Origin: Hyphomicrobiales bacterium
Lineage (GTDB): Bacteria > Pseudomonadota > Alphaproteobacteria > Rhizobiales > JAKSCL01
Assembly (NCBI GenBank): GCA_022360615.1
Contig: JAKSCL010000014.1
Coordinates: forward strand, 1-44,421
DNA length: 44,421 nucleotides
Direction: 5' to 3'
The translations under genes and the position numbers were made by a program. Below, piece by piece: positions 1 through 8,163 of this stretch. The notes beneath the pieces were generated by a model. It saw only the letters and a program-made list of their open reading frames with translations, made no database searches and had not been told where the DNA came from. Positions within the stretch are counted from its first letter, which is position 1; each line of letters begins with the position of its first letter.

Positions 1-190
1 TTACACATTTTATAGGAAATTTTTCCAACTTTTGCCGCTATCATTTCCGTTGCATATGCAAGCGTCTCGTCGTTGCGGCTCGCAATGACGACGTCAGCGC
101 CGAAATCGGCCAGCCCGCCGGCAATCGCGAACCCCAGCCCACGCGCGCCGCCGGTGACAACCGCAACGTGCCCTTCAAGCGAGAAAACAT
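1..190 (-). pseudogene. SDR-family oxidoreductase, N-terminal part, start codon out of frame (runs off window)
   Basis: Reading the minus strand from base 185 gives FSLEGHVAVVTGGARGLG, the Rossmann nucleotide-binding start of a short-chain dehydrogenase/reductase (TGxxxGxG), and the frame stays open to the window edge. The only nearby ATG (188-190) is one base out of frame with this reading. A run of five T instead of four would give M-F-F-S-L-E-G. In the coding frame a TAA lies just upstream and no ATG, GTG or TTG precedes the glycine motif. Either the gene is frameshifted at its start codon or one base is missing from the assembly. It lies 42 bp downstream of the acyl-CoA dehydrogenase gene and would be the third gene of that unit, comparable in position to lvaD. 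SDR identity is firm; loss of function is an inference. Confidence 0.6.
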
Positions 191-232
191 CTTATTTCTG
201 AGACACTTGTGACGGGACGGACACCAATTGGT

Positions 233-1408
233 TCATTGCATCCGCCCTTCAAGAACGCGCCGTCCGAGCGCCCAACGGTGCACTTCGGAGGGGCCGTCAT
301 AAACCCGAAATGCGCGGGATTCTCGGTAGATGCGCTCGACAATGGTGTCGCGTGTGATGCCGGGCCCGCCGAGGATTTGCAATGAACGGTCGGCGACCCG
401 GTCAATGGCTTCCGAACAGAAGACTTTGGCCATCGAACTCTGAGCCGATGCCCGGTCGCCTTTGTCGAGGAGCCAGGCCGTATGCCAGATCGCAAGTCGG
501 GCCATATGGATGTCCATTTCGTTGTCGGCGAGCATGAAGCTCACGCCCTCATGCGCGCCAAGCGGTTTGCCGAAAGCGGTTCGGCTGCGGGCATGCCCGG
601 TGGCGATATCGTGGGCCCGGATCGCGGAGCCGAGCCAGCGCATGCAATGGGTGAGGCGGGCAGGGGCTAGCCGTACTTGTGCATATCGGAAGCCCTTCCT
701 CCCCACCTCACCCAAAACGGCGTCACCGGAGACGCGCAAGCCCTCGTTTGAGACCGATGCATGGCCGCCGGTGAAGCTTGAGTCGAGCGTGTCGATGACC
801 TGTTCGATTTTGAAAGCCGGGTTCGGCAACTCGGTGAGGAACAAGGTGGCTTCGCCCTCACCATTTCCGGTCCTTGCCATGATGATGGCGAAGGCCGCGC
901 CCTCAGCGCCGCTGATGAGCCATTTCTTGCCATTCAGGATGAAACCGTTGCCGTCCGGTTCGGCCGTTGTCTGGAGCTGGCCCGGATCGGAACCCGCGCC
1001 CGGCGCCGGCTCCGTCATGCAGAAGCAGGAGCGCGTTTCGCCCTTCGCGAGCGGTTCGAGGAACCGCTTTTTCTGCTCGGGGTTCGCGACCTCTTCGAGG
1101 AGGCGGATGTTGCCTTCATCCGGGGCAGCGCAGTGAAGCGCAATCGGCCCGAGCATCGAATAGCCCGCGGCCTCGAACGCAATCGCCTTTCCGAAATGCG
1201 AAAGGCCAAGCCCGCCATAACCCTTTGAGACATGGAAGGGGAAAAGTCCTGCCGTTTTCGCCTTGCCGTTCAGTTCTTCGCGCAGATCGTCGGTCGGCCC
1301 GTGCGATGTCCACCGGGGATCATGTTCGTGCGGAATGATGTCATCGCGCACGAAGGTCCCGATGCGCGCTGAAAGCGTTTGAAGTTCTTCAGGTACGGCG
1401 AATTCCAT
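233..1408 (-). CDS. Acyl-CoA dehydrogenase-family protein (ACAD10/11- or LvaC-like)
   Basis: 391 aa, normal length for the acyl-CoA dehydrogenase fold. Visible are the FAD/substrate loop CFCMTEPAPGAGSD near residue 130, a WLISGAEGAAFAIIMARTG strand, and the C-terminal LGGPGITRDTIVERIYRESRAFRVYDGPSEVHR. In classical acyl-CoA dehydrogenases the catalytic base is the Glu of YEGTSQ; here that position reads YDGPSE. An Asp in a DGPxEVH context is what I recall for ACAD10/11 and LvaC-type enzymes, which act on phosphorylated 4-hydroxyacyl-CoA rather than simply desaturating. It follows a phosphotransferase gene by 26 bp and precedes an SDR, matching the LvaA-LvaC-LvaD gene set. It is the only intact gene of the four recognisable in the first 4.7 kb besides its frameshifted partners. 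Family is certain; substrate is inferred from context. Confidence 0.85.
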   Translation of the reverse strand: MEFAVPEELQTLSARIGTFVRDDIIPHEHDPRWTSHGPTDDLREELNGKAKTAGLFPFHVSKGYGGLGLSHFGKAIAFEAAGYSMLGPIALHCAAPDEGNIRLLEEVANPEQKKRFLEPLAKGETRSCFCMTEPAPGAGSDPGQLQTTAEPDGNGFILNGKKWLISGAEGAAFAIIMARTGNGEGEATLFLTELPNPAFKIEQVIDTLDSSFTGGHASVSNEGLRVSGDAVLGEVGRKGFRYAQVRLAPARLTHCMRWLGSAIRAHDIATGHARSRTAFGKPLGAHEGVSFMLADNEMDIHMARLAIWHTAWLLDKGDRASAQSSMAKVFCSEAIDRVADRSLQILGGPGITRDTIVERIYRESRAFRVYDGPSEVHRWALGRRVLEGRMQ

Positions 1409-1434
1409 CGATCATGCCTTTGGTGTGCGGCCGC

Positions 1435-2594
1435 TCAAAGGAGCGGCGCGTCGCCACGCTGAATGTCGCGGGTGAACAGGAGAAGCTCTTCGCCGAGAGC
1501 GCCGAAGCGGGCATAGCGCGGATCGGAATTGGTTCCGGAGGTGTAGAGCGCGTGAAGCTGCAGGAACACGACGCCGAGCTTGAACATGGTGAGCACCCGG
1601 AACGCCGGGAAATCCGAGATGTCTTCGTTGCGGGCCCGGGCGTAAAGCTCCACCACCTCCGACCGTCTCGGGAACCCTGGCGCCGTGCTCGGCATCTGGG
1701 CGAGCCGGTACATGACGGGCGGGTCGTCCCGATCGGTCCAGTAACTCAGCATGGTTGCAAGGTCGAAGAGGGGATCGCCCCTCGTGCCCATGTCCCAATC
1801 GATGACCGCGTGCGGTTCGAACGACGCATCGCTGAGGATGACATTGTCGAGTTTGAAGTCGCAGTGGAGGAGGGTGGGCGTACGCTCTCGTAATGTCTGG
1901 CGATTGAGCCAATCACCGATCTCAGCGGTCAAAATGGCGGTAGGGGCGCTCGGTGTCAGCCGTTCGGCCCGGTTCCGCCATCCCGCAATGGCCCGCGCGA
2001 CGAAGCCTTCGGGCCTGCCGAGATCGCCAAGGCCAATGGTGTCAGCGTCGACGCTGTGGATGGTTGTGAGAATGCCGACCAGCGTCGTGCCGAGTGCCCG
2101 TGCCCGGCCGGGATGGTGTTCAAGGAGCGATGCGTCGTCGCCTTTGATGACGATGCCGTTGCGGTATTCGAGAAGCTGGAAGGGAACGCCGAGGATGTCC
2201 ACATCCTCACACAGGTGAAGGCTCTTCGGTGCAAGCGGAAAGGCGGCGGACAGCCGGGACAGGATGCGATGTTCGCGCGCCATGTCGTGCGCGCCGGGCG
2301 GCAGGTCTCCGCTTGGCGGCCGCCGCAGCACGACCGGGCGTCCGTCCACAGACAGAGGTAGTTGATGTTGGCGAGACCCGACGCGAATTGCTTCGCCGGG
2401 ATGCGCCGGTCGAGTGTCAGCCCAACCCGCTCCAAATACGCACCGAGACTCTCCAGATCGATCGGTACCATGTCGCGGTTCGCCCGGAAGCGGCGCGTGG
2501 CGCGCTGGGCGCTTGGACTCGTATTGTCCCGTGCAACAGCATCATTTTCCCGCTCTTTGATGGCAGCCAAATCTGTTTCGGCTTGCTGGTGCAT
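1435..2594 (-). pseudogene. Phosphotransferase (APH/ACAD10-kinase-like), frameshifted
   Basis: Two overlapping minus-strand ORFs together make one aminoglycoside phosphotransferase-fold kinase of about 385 aa. The upstream ORF (from 2594) ends its meaningful sequence at FASGLANINYL and the second (from 2349) resumes at VDGRPVVLRRPPSGDLPPGAHDMAREHRIL. One missing base near 2350 explains the break: restoring it gives NYLLSVDGRPVVLRRPP. The second ORF contains the catalytic-loop motif LLHCDFKLDNVIL and the metal motif VIDWDMGTRGDPLFDLATML. In ACAD10/11 and LvaA systems this kinase phosphorylates the 4-hydroxyl of a 4-hydroxyacyl-CoA. The first 40 residues look non-conserved, so the true start may be the Met of MVPIDLESLGAYL. 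The gene is either broken or carries an assembly error. Confidence 0.75.
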
Positions 2595-2775
2595 AGCGAC
2601 ACAATCGTCCTAATTTATCCGACAATTTTGATACGGTCGGCAATGGGTGGTTGTCAAGTGACGCTTTTCATAACTCTCTATTAAATCTAAAAAACAATAT
2701 TAAACAGATATTTAAAGGGAATTTCGAATATCTATGTGGAGCCGTCAGACAACTCCGCACTAAAATGAGTTGACA

Positions 2776-2809
2776 ATTGTCCGACATAAATGGCTGATTG
2801 TCGGACAAT
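2776..2809. promoter_or_regulatory. Paired palindromic operators TTGTCnGACAA upstream of ABC remnant and kinase gene
   Basis: ATTGTCCGACA (2776-2786) and TGTCGGACAAT (2799-2809) form an 11-bp perfect inverted repeat around a 12-bp spacer. Each arm is itself a near-palindrome, TTGTC-n-GACA(A), and the two centres are about 22 bp apart, two helical turns. The right arm fits TNGTNNNACNA, the consensus I recall for FadR/FCD-type GntR repressors. A weaker third half-match (TTATCCGACAA on plus) lies near 2617-2627. The pair sits in the divergent region between the kinase operon and the ABC importer remnant and overlaps the first in-frame ATG (2790) of the latter, so that ATG is unlikely to be the original start. 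No cognate regulator is next to it in this window. Confidence 0.6.
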
Positions 2810-2810
2810 A

Positions 2811-3733
2811 ATGAAAAGACCCCGTGTAAGAGTGGGCCATCAAGACCTGCTGCGGGCGGCCGGAGATCGCCGAGGAAAAAACAGGCTCGTCATCATCTCC
2901 GGCGCAGCGGCGCCGCTGATTACCGGTGAGCAATGCGTGCCGACCGGGCTGCACTGGACCTACAACGCCAGCGCCGTTGCCGCGACGACCGCGAGGGAAG
3001 TCGTGGGTGAGGGCGGTAGGACATGGTATTTCATGACGGCCGACTATGTCGGTGGCTATGTCCTTGAAGAAGCAGCCGAGAACGCGCTGATTGAGGCGGG
3101 AGGCGAGGTTGCCGGCAAGATCGCCCATCCCTTCCCCGGCCAAGACTTCTCGTCTTTCCTCTTAAGCGCCCAGGCATCGGGTGCAGACGTGATCGGTCTC
3201 GCAAATGCCGGGAATGACACGATCAACTCCATTAAGCAGGCTGCCGAATTCGGCATCAACCGGACCCAGTCTCTGGCCGCCACGCTTCTTTTCATCACAG
3301 ACGTTCAAAGCCTCGATCTTGAAGCAGCCCAGGGCATGTATCTGACCGAAGCCTTTTACTGGGACTTTGATGAGCAGGCCCGCGAATGGTCAAACGCCTT
3401 CTTTGACGAGCAGGGCCGCATGCCCACGATGATTCAGGCGGGCGTCTATCAGCGGTGCTCCATTATCTGAAAGCCGTTCACGAGACGGGCACCGACGATA
3501 CCGACACGGTGCTTGCCAAAATGCGCGAAATGCCGGTCGAGGACATGTTCGCCCGCAATGGCAGGCTGCGTGAGGACGGTCTGATGGTCCACGACATGTA
3601 TCTTCTTCAGGTCAAGAGCCCTGAGGAATCGAAGTTTTCGTGGGACTACTACCACGTCCGCGCGGTCATCCCGGGTGACGAGGCGTTCAGGCCGCTGTCT
3701 GAAAGCAAGTGCCCGCATGTGGCGGCCAACTAG
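2811..3733 (+). pseudogene. ABC importer substrate-binding protein (branched-chain amino acid type), deleted and frameshifted
   Basis: The readable part matches periplasmic binding fold type 1 proteins of LivK-like importers: KNRLVIISGAAAPLITGEQC, TWYFMTADYVGGYVLE, DFSSFLLSAQASGADVIGLANAGNDTINSIKQAAEFGI. Family members start with a signal peptide and about 120 residues before the KNRLVIISG segment. Here only MKRPRVRVGHQDLLRAAGDRRG precedes it, so roughly 100 residues have been deleted. A second lesion near 3449 is a one-base loss (restored reading GVYSAVLHYLKAVHETG), after which the frame continues to VAAN and a stop at 3733. The permease genes that should follow are absent. I call this a decayed gene; the deletion argues against a pure sequencing artefact. 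Confidence 0.75.
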
Positions 3734-3901
3734 GCAGGCCTTTAGGGGAACTTGGGCGGCGGGTTTCGGCTTCCTCACCGGACAGCACCGCCCCTTTTTC
3801 CAAAAGCGATCGCAGCCTTTTCTCCCTGAAACGCTCGAACCGGGTACCTCCGGCGACAAACCGATTTCCCACCGCAGCGCACCTTGCGGCTGCGCATCAA
3901 T

Positions 3902-4749
3902 ATGAGACGTAAAATGGCTTATGCGGCCAGAGATCAGGAGATGCCCGTGCCGCCCTCACCGGATGGGCACAGGGGCGCCGGCACAGAAGGCGTGATTTTG
4001 GACGCGCGCCGGCTGGTGAAGGAATTCAAGGGCTTTGTTGCGGTCGACGATGTGTCGATCAATGTGGAGACCGGAACCATCCACGCCCTCATCGGCCCAA
4101 ACGGCGCCGGAAAGACGACGGTCTTTAATCTTCTAACGAAGTTCCTTGCGCCAACCTCAGGCCAGATCGTCTACAAGGGCCGGGATGTCACGAAGCTCGC
4201 CTCTGCCGAAATCGCGCGGATGGGCATTGTCCGCTCTTTTCAGATTTCAGCGGTTTTTTCCCATTTGACCGTTCTGCAAAATGTCCGCGTCGCGCTTCAG
4301 CGCCACACGGGCACGGCCTTCGCCTTCTGGAAACCGGCAAGCAGCCTCAAGGTCTTGAACGCGCGGGCAGAAGACCTTCTGCGCTCAGTCGGCCTCCACG
4401 CTTATCGCGACTTCAGGCCGGAGAACTTCCCTATGGCCGCAAGAGGGCGCTGGAGATTGCCATCACGCTGGCGCTTGAGCCGGAGCTCATGCTCCTCGAT
4501 GAGCCGACGCAGGGCATGGGCCACGAGGATGTCGATCGGGTGATGGAACTCATCAAACGGGTGGCGGAAGACCGCACGGTCCTAATGGTCGAGCACAATA
4601 TGCGCGTCGTCTCGACGATTGCCGGCCGTATCACGGTGCTGTCGCGCGGCGCCGTCATCGCCGAGGGCGACTACGGCACCGTCTCAAACGACCCGCAGGT
4701 GATCGAGGCCTATATCGGCACCAGCAATCCCGAGGAGGAGATGTGGTGA
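3902..4749 (+). pseudogene. ABC importer ATPase (LivG-like), frameshifted
   Basis: The first part carries the core of a branched-chain amino acid-type ATPase: FKGFVAVDDVSINVETG, Walker A GPNGAGKTT, and the Q-loop region GIVRSFQISAVFSHLTVLQNV. Near 4430 the frame breaks just at the signature motif; restoring one base gives ENLPYGRKRALEIAITLALEPELMLLDEPTQGMGHEDV, with Walker B LMLLDEP and the H-loop VEHNMRVV following in the next frame, ending EEEMW. Without the base the product would stop after Walker A and could not hydrolyse ATP. It follows the binding-protein remnant by about 170 bp with no permease between, so the importer could not work even if the frame were intact. Possible starts are the ATGs at 3902 and 3914. 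Confidence 0.75.
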
Positions 4750-5047
4750 GTATGGCTGCGTCTTTAAGGGAACCTGCCGTCTGCGAGCCTGAGCCAAAGC
4801 AGGCTTGCGGGTGATCATTCCCATGAGAACCGGGGCTTCGGATTGCGGAAACCGGACAAGGGGCGCGTCCGTCTCCTCAGACGGGTCGATGCGGACAAAG
4901 GGCACGGTTTTCAACACCTTTTCGGCTCGCCGGTCCTTCACCGCATGTGGCGAGCAGCTCGCACGATGCATGCACGCACCGAAAGAAGCGTTTTTGAAAA
5001 CAAGCGGTTAAAGAAAGAAACGGAATCAATTTGAACGGAGTCTCAAG
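4750..5047. other. Intergenic stretch without recognisable gene
   Basis: Between the ATPase remnant and the end of the enolase superfamily gene no ORF resembles a protein I know. GTG at 4748 begins a short open frame (VSMAASLREP...) that ends at 4814 and shows no LivF-like sequence. At the far end CTCAAG-catga-CTTGAG (about 5042-5058) is a 6-bp hairpin overlapping the stop of the minus-strand gene; it lacks a U-tract, so its role as a terminator is doubtful. Confidence 0.4.
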
Positions 5048-6163
5048 TCATGCTTGAGCGTGCCGCAAGGCCTCTTCGTTGACCGTGAAACCAAGGCCCG
5101 GAACGATGGGCGCAGGCAGTTTTCCACCCTCAAGTGTCAGCGGTTCACCGAGGATGAGCCGCGCCATCCGGTCCTGCCCGCGGTGGACTTCAACCGCGCC
5201 ATCGGGCTGGGTGCCGCACATGAAAAGAAGGTTCAGAAAATCCCAGCCGCCGGCAGGTGAGATGGCGCATCCCGCAGCGCGTCCGATGGCAGCCGCGCGG
5301 ACCGCTGCACTGAACCCGCCTGCAAAGACCACATTGGGCTGAAGGACGGAAACGCCCGCCTGTTCAGCAAGGCTGCCGAAGCGCTCGTCTGACTGCTCCA
5401 TCTGCCCGGCGCCAATGGGGCAGAGGTTTTCGGTCTGAAGGATGGCGAGCCCCCGCACATCGTTCCTGCGGATGGGTTCCTCGAACCAGGCAAGGTCGCA
5501 ATCTGCCATGAGCCGGGCAAGCGCCAGCGCCGTATCGAGATCGAAGGCGCAGTTCGCATCGACAATCAGATCGGCATCAGGTCCGATGGCATCGCGGACG
5601 GCACGCACGCGGGCGGCATCCTCTTCGACCGAGCGGCCCTTCGCACCGGCGAGCATTTTCACACCCGCCGCCCCTGCCTCAACCTCGCGCGCCGTCGCCT
5701 CAATGAGCGCATCGATGTCGAGATGCGGCATGCCGCAGGTCACGTGGACAGGCGCCTCAGATCGTACACCGCCCAGAAGCGCGCTCACATTCACGCCCGC
5801 TGCTTGGGCGCGCAGATCGTGGAGCGCCACATCGAGGGCGGAGAGGGCGGACACCACCACGCCCGTCATGGCGCGTGGATTGAACCGCCGCATCATCTGA
5901 TCGGAAAGACCAGTCTCTGTAACGGGGTCGCGGTTGAGGAGTGCGTCACCCAGCGCGCCGTTCAGGAAATGCGCAACCTCCGCCGCAAGGAACCGGCCCG
6001 TGAAGCCATGGCCCGCACGCCCGTCGGCGAGTTCGACCTTCAGCCAGACGAAAAGGAAACCGTCGGCACCCGCATAAGGCGCAGGATCGCCTTCGCGAAG
6101 GGGAGGGCGATGGACGCTTGCCGTGACGCGCGCAATCGGCGCGCCTCCATCCTCTTGGCTCAC
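5048..6163 (-). CDS. Enolase superfamily (mandelate racemase/muconate lactonizing) enzyme
   Basis: 371 aa, usual length for the mandelate racemase subgroup. An N-terminal capping domain (about 1-120) is followed by the barrel with GVKMLAGAKGR (position of the catalytic KxK-type strand), the metal ligands VDANCAFD and WFEEP, and the late-barrel ISPAGGWDF. The third strand that normally ends in a Glu ligand reads IGAGQMEQ, so the usual Glu is replaced by Gln or shifted to the Glu two residues on. Likely substrates are acid sugars or hydroxy acids, by dehydration or epimerisation. Its GTG start overlaps the tctA stop (GTGA), so it is translated with the tripartite transporter and probably acts on the imported compound. 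The exact reaction cannot be read from sequence. Confidence 0.8.
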   Translation of the reverse strand: MSQEDGGAPIARVTASVHRPPLREGDPAPYAGADGFLFVWLKVELADGRAGHGFTGRFLAAEVAHFLNGALGDALLNRDPVTETGLSDQMMRRFNPRAMTGVVVSALSALDVALHDLRAQAAGVNVSALLGGVRSEAPVHVTCGMPHLDIDALIEATAREVEAGAAGVKMLAGAKGRSVEEDAARVRAVRDAIGPDADLIVDANCAFDLDTALALARLMADCDLAWFEEPIRRNDVRGLAILQTENLCPIGAGQMEQSDERFGSLAEQAGVSVLQPNVVFAGGFSAAVRAAAIGRAAGCAISPAGGWDFLNLLFMCGTQPDGAVEVHRGQDRMARLILGEPLTLEGGKLPAPIVPGLGFTVNEEALRHAQA

Positions 6164-7653
6164 GCTTCTTGCATGCGGGCCCGCCGCCGCGCGCGCGCCG
6201 CGCCGATGGCCGGGAGCGAGATCGAAAGGGCGGTTAGCACAAAGAGCGTAACCACAATCGGGCGCTCGAAGAACATCAGCCAGTTATGGTCGAAAATGAT
6301 CAGCGACTGCTTGAGGCTGCCTTCTACGAGTTCGCCGAGGATGAGCCCCATGATGATGGGCGCCGCCGAAAAGCCATAGCGCTGCAGGACAAAACCAAGC
6401 AGCCCCGCGCCTACCATGATCCAGACGTCGAGAACGGCCTGATCGAGCGCATAGGAGCCGATGCAGGCGAGCATGAAGACGGCGGGCCAGAGATACTCGA
6501 CCGGGATAAGCGTGATACGCGCGAAAAGCTTCGCGCCGAAGAAGCCGAAAAACGCAAAGGCGATATTGGCAAGCAGCATGGCAAGGAAGATGGCGTAGAG
6601 CAGGGTCGGCTGTTCGGTAAAGAGGTGCGGTCCGGGCCGCAGCCCGTGCACGACGAGCGCGCCCAAAATGATTGCCGTCGTCGCGCTTCCGGGAATGCCA
6701 AGCGCCAGTGTCGGCACCATCGCGGCGCCTGTCGCGGCGTTGTTCGCGGCTTCCGGCCCGGCGATACCGCGGATATCGCCCTTGCCGAATTGCGACTTGT
6801 CCTTCGCCCAGCGTTTTGCCTCGTTGTAGCCGATCATGGCGGCGACCGTGCCGCCCTCGGCCGGCAGAAGGCCTATGAAGGAGCCGATGCCGCAGGAGCG
6901 CGCAATCGTGCCGAGACAGCGCTTGATGTCCGCCCGGCTCGGCAGGCGGACGGCATCGACCGCGACCCGGAAGCGCTTCTGATCGAGCTTGCCGGCCTGT
7001 TTCAGGAACTCCGCGCCCGCGAAGAGCCCGATCATGACCGGGATGAAGTGGATGCCTTCCGAAAGCTCCCAAAGCCCGAAGGTGAAACGGTCGACGCCCG
7101 TCGTGAAGTCCATCCCGACAGTCGCAAGCAGCACCCCGAAGGCCCCGCCGATGAGGTTCTTGACCGCGCTTTCGCCGCTGATCGTGGCAAGCATCGAGAG
7201 CCCGAAAACGGCGAGCGCGAAGTATTCGGGCGGCCCGAAATTATAGGCAACGCGGCTCAAGAGCGGGGCCGCAACGATGAGAACCAGAACCGAGAACAGC
7301 CCGCCGATCACGCTGCTGATGGCAGCAAGTCCGAGCGCCCGCCCCGCAAAGCCTTGCTGGGCGAGGGGATAGCCGTCAAAGGCCGTTGCGGCAGCCGGTG
7401 GCGCGCCAGGCGCGTTGACAAGAATCGCCGTGATCGACCCGCCGAAGGTGCCCGCGCAATAAAGCGCGCTCAAAAGCGCAATGGCTGGGATCGGGTCCAT
7501 GGTCAACGTGAACGGAAGGAGAAGCGCCGTCGCCATCGTCGAGCTGAGCCCCGGCATCGCGCCCACCAGCACGCCGCCGAGCGTGCCGATCAGGACGATT
7601 CCGATCAGATAAGGGTCAGTGAAAGAGACGAGCGCTGTGCCGAATGCATCCAT
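6160..7653 (-). CDS. tctA: Tripartite tricarboxylate transporter, large membrane subunit TctA
   Basis: 497 aa, strongly hydrophobic with about 12 predicted membrane segments. The opening GVLVGAMPGLSSTMATALLLPFT and the mid-protein GLLPAEGGTVAAMIGYNEAKRW and GIPGSATTAIILGALVVHGLRPGP are the conserved TctA glycine/proline-rich signatures. TctA forms the ion-coupled permease with TctB and receives substrate from the periplasmic TctC. The gene lies 3 bp after tctB and its stop overlaps the downstream enzyme start. Transported compound is unknown; the neighbouring enolase superfamily enzyme suggests a carboxylate such as a sugar acid. Confidence 0.93.
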   Translation of the reverse strand: MDAFGTALVSFTDPYLIGIVLIGTLGGVLVGAMPGLSSTMATALLLPFTLTMDPIPAIALLSALYCAGTFGGSITAILVNAPGAPPAAATAFDGYPLAQQGFAGRALGLAAISSVIGGLFSVLVLIVAAPLLSRVAYNFGPPEYFALAVFGLSMLATISGESAVKNLIGGAFGVLLATVGMDFTTGVDRFTFGLWELSEGIHFIPVMIGLFAGAEFLKQAGKLDQKRFRVAVDAVRLPSRADIKRCLGTIARSCGIGSFIGLLPAEGGTVAAMIGYNEAKRWAKDKSQFGKGDIRGIAGPEAANNAATGAAMVPTLALGIPGSATTAIILGALVVHGLRPGPHLFTEQPTLLYAIFLAMLLANIAFAFFGFFGAKLFARITLIPVEYLWPAVFMLACIGSYALDQAVLDVWIMVGAGLLGFVLQRYGFSAAPIIMGLILGELVEGSLKQSLIIFDHNWLMFFERPIVVTLFVLTALSISLPAIGAARARRRARMQEA

Positions 7654-7656
7654 TGG

Positions 7657-8160
7657 TTAGAGCCCTTGGAATAAGGTGCCGACCAAGCCCGGTGCGAAAT
7701 AGACACCGAGACCGACCGCGAAAACCGAGTAGATCGCTGCTGGGAAAAGGGCGGCGTAAGCGGCGAGGTGGATGGGCCGGCGCTCGCCCCACATCATCGG
7801 CATGGCGATCGAAAAGAGAACCATCGCACCGATAATGCCGAGCACATCGAACGCGATGACGAAGCCCACCATCATCGCGGCTGTGATGAAGACGCTGATT
7901 TTCGGCAAGGGCCGCGGGTTGCCGGGCTTGCCAATGCCAAACGCGATCATCAGCACGGTGAGTGCGGCAATGACGCCGATCACCATGCGCGGAAAACTGG
8001 CAGGCTGCACGTTTTGAGCGAGGGCGGGTGGAGCCTCGGCAAAGCCAAGCGTGATCCAATAGGCGACCGCGCAAAAGGCAAGGATTGCAAGCCCGATGAT
8101 AAGATCACGGGGGAGGCGGCCCGCCTTGGCGAGCCGCTTCACAGGTTGTGTGTCGGTCAT
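7657..8160 (-). CDS. tctB: Tripartite tricarboxylate transporter, small membrane subunit TctB
   Basis: 167 aa with four hydrophobic segments: DLIIGLAILAFCAVAYWITL, FPRMVIGVIAALTVLMIAFGI, VFITAAMMVGFVIAFDVLGIIGAMVLFSIAMPM and FPAAIYSVFAVGLGVYFAPGL. The ASFPRMVIGV segment is typical of TctB. TctB is the short partner of TctA in the membrane. It sits between tctC (3 bp gap) and tctA (3 bp gap), the canonical tctCBA order. Sequence conservation of TctB is low in general, so the call rests equally on topology and position. Confidence 0.9.
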   Translation of the reverse strand: MTDTQPVKRLAKAGRLPRDLIIGLAILAFCAVAYWITLGFAEAPPALAQNVQPASFPRMVIGVIAALTVLMIAFGIGKPGNPRPLPKISVFITAAMMVGFVIAFDVLGIIGAMVLFSIAMPMMWGERRPIHLAAYAALFPAAIYSVFAVGLGVYFAPGLVGTLFQGL

Positions 8161-8163
8161 CGG

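Noticed and set aside
6286-7674. 462-aa plus-strand ORF
   Set aside because: Antisense of tctA, rich in Arg/Glu/Gly as expected for a shadow frame of a GC-rich membrane gene.
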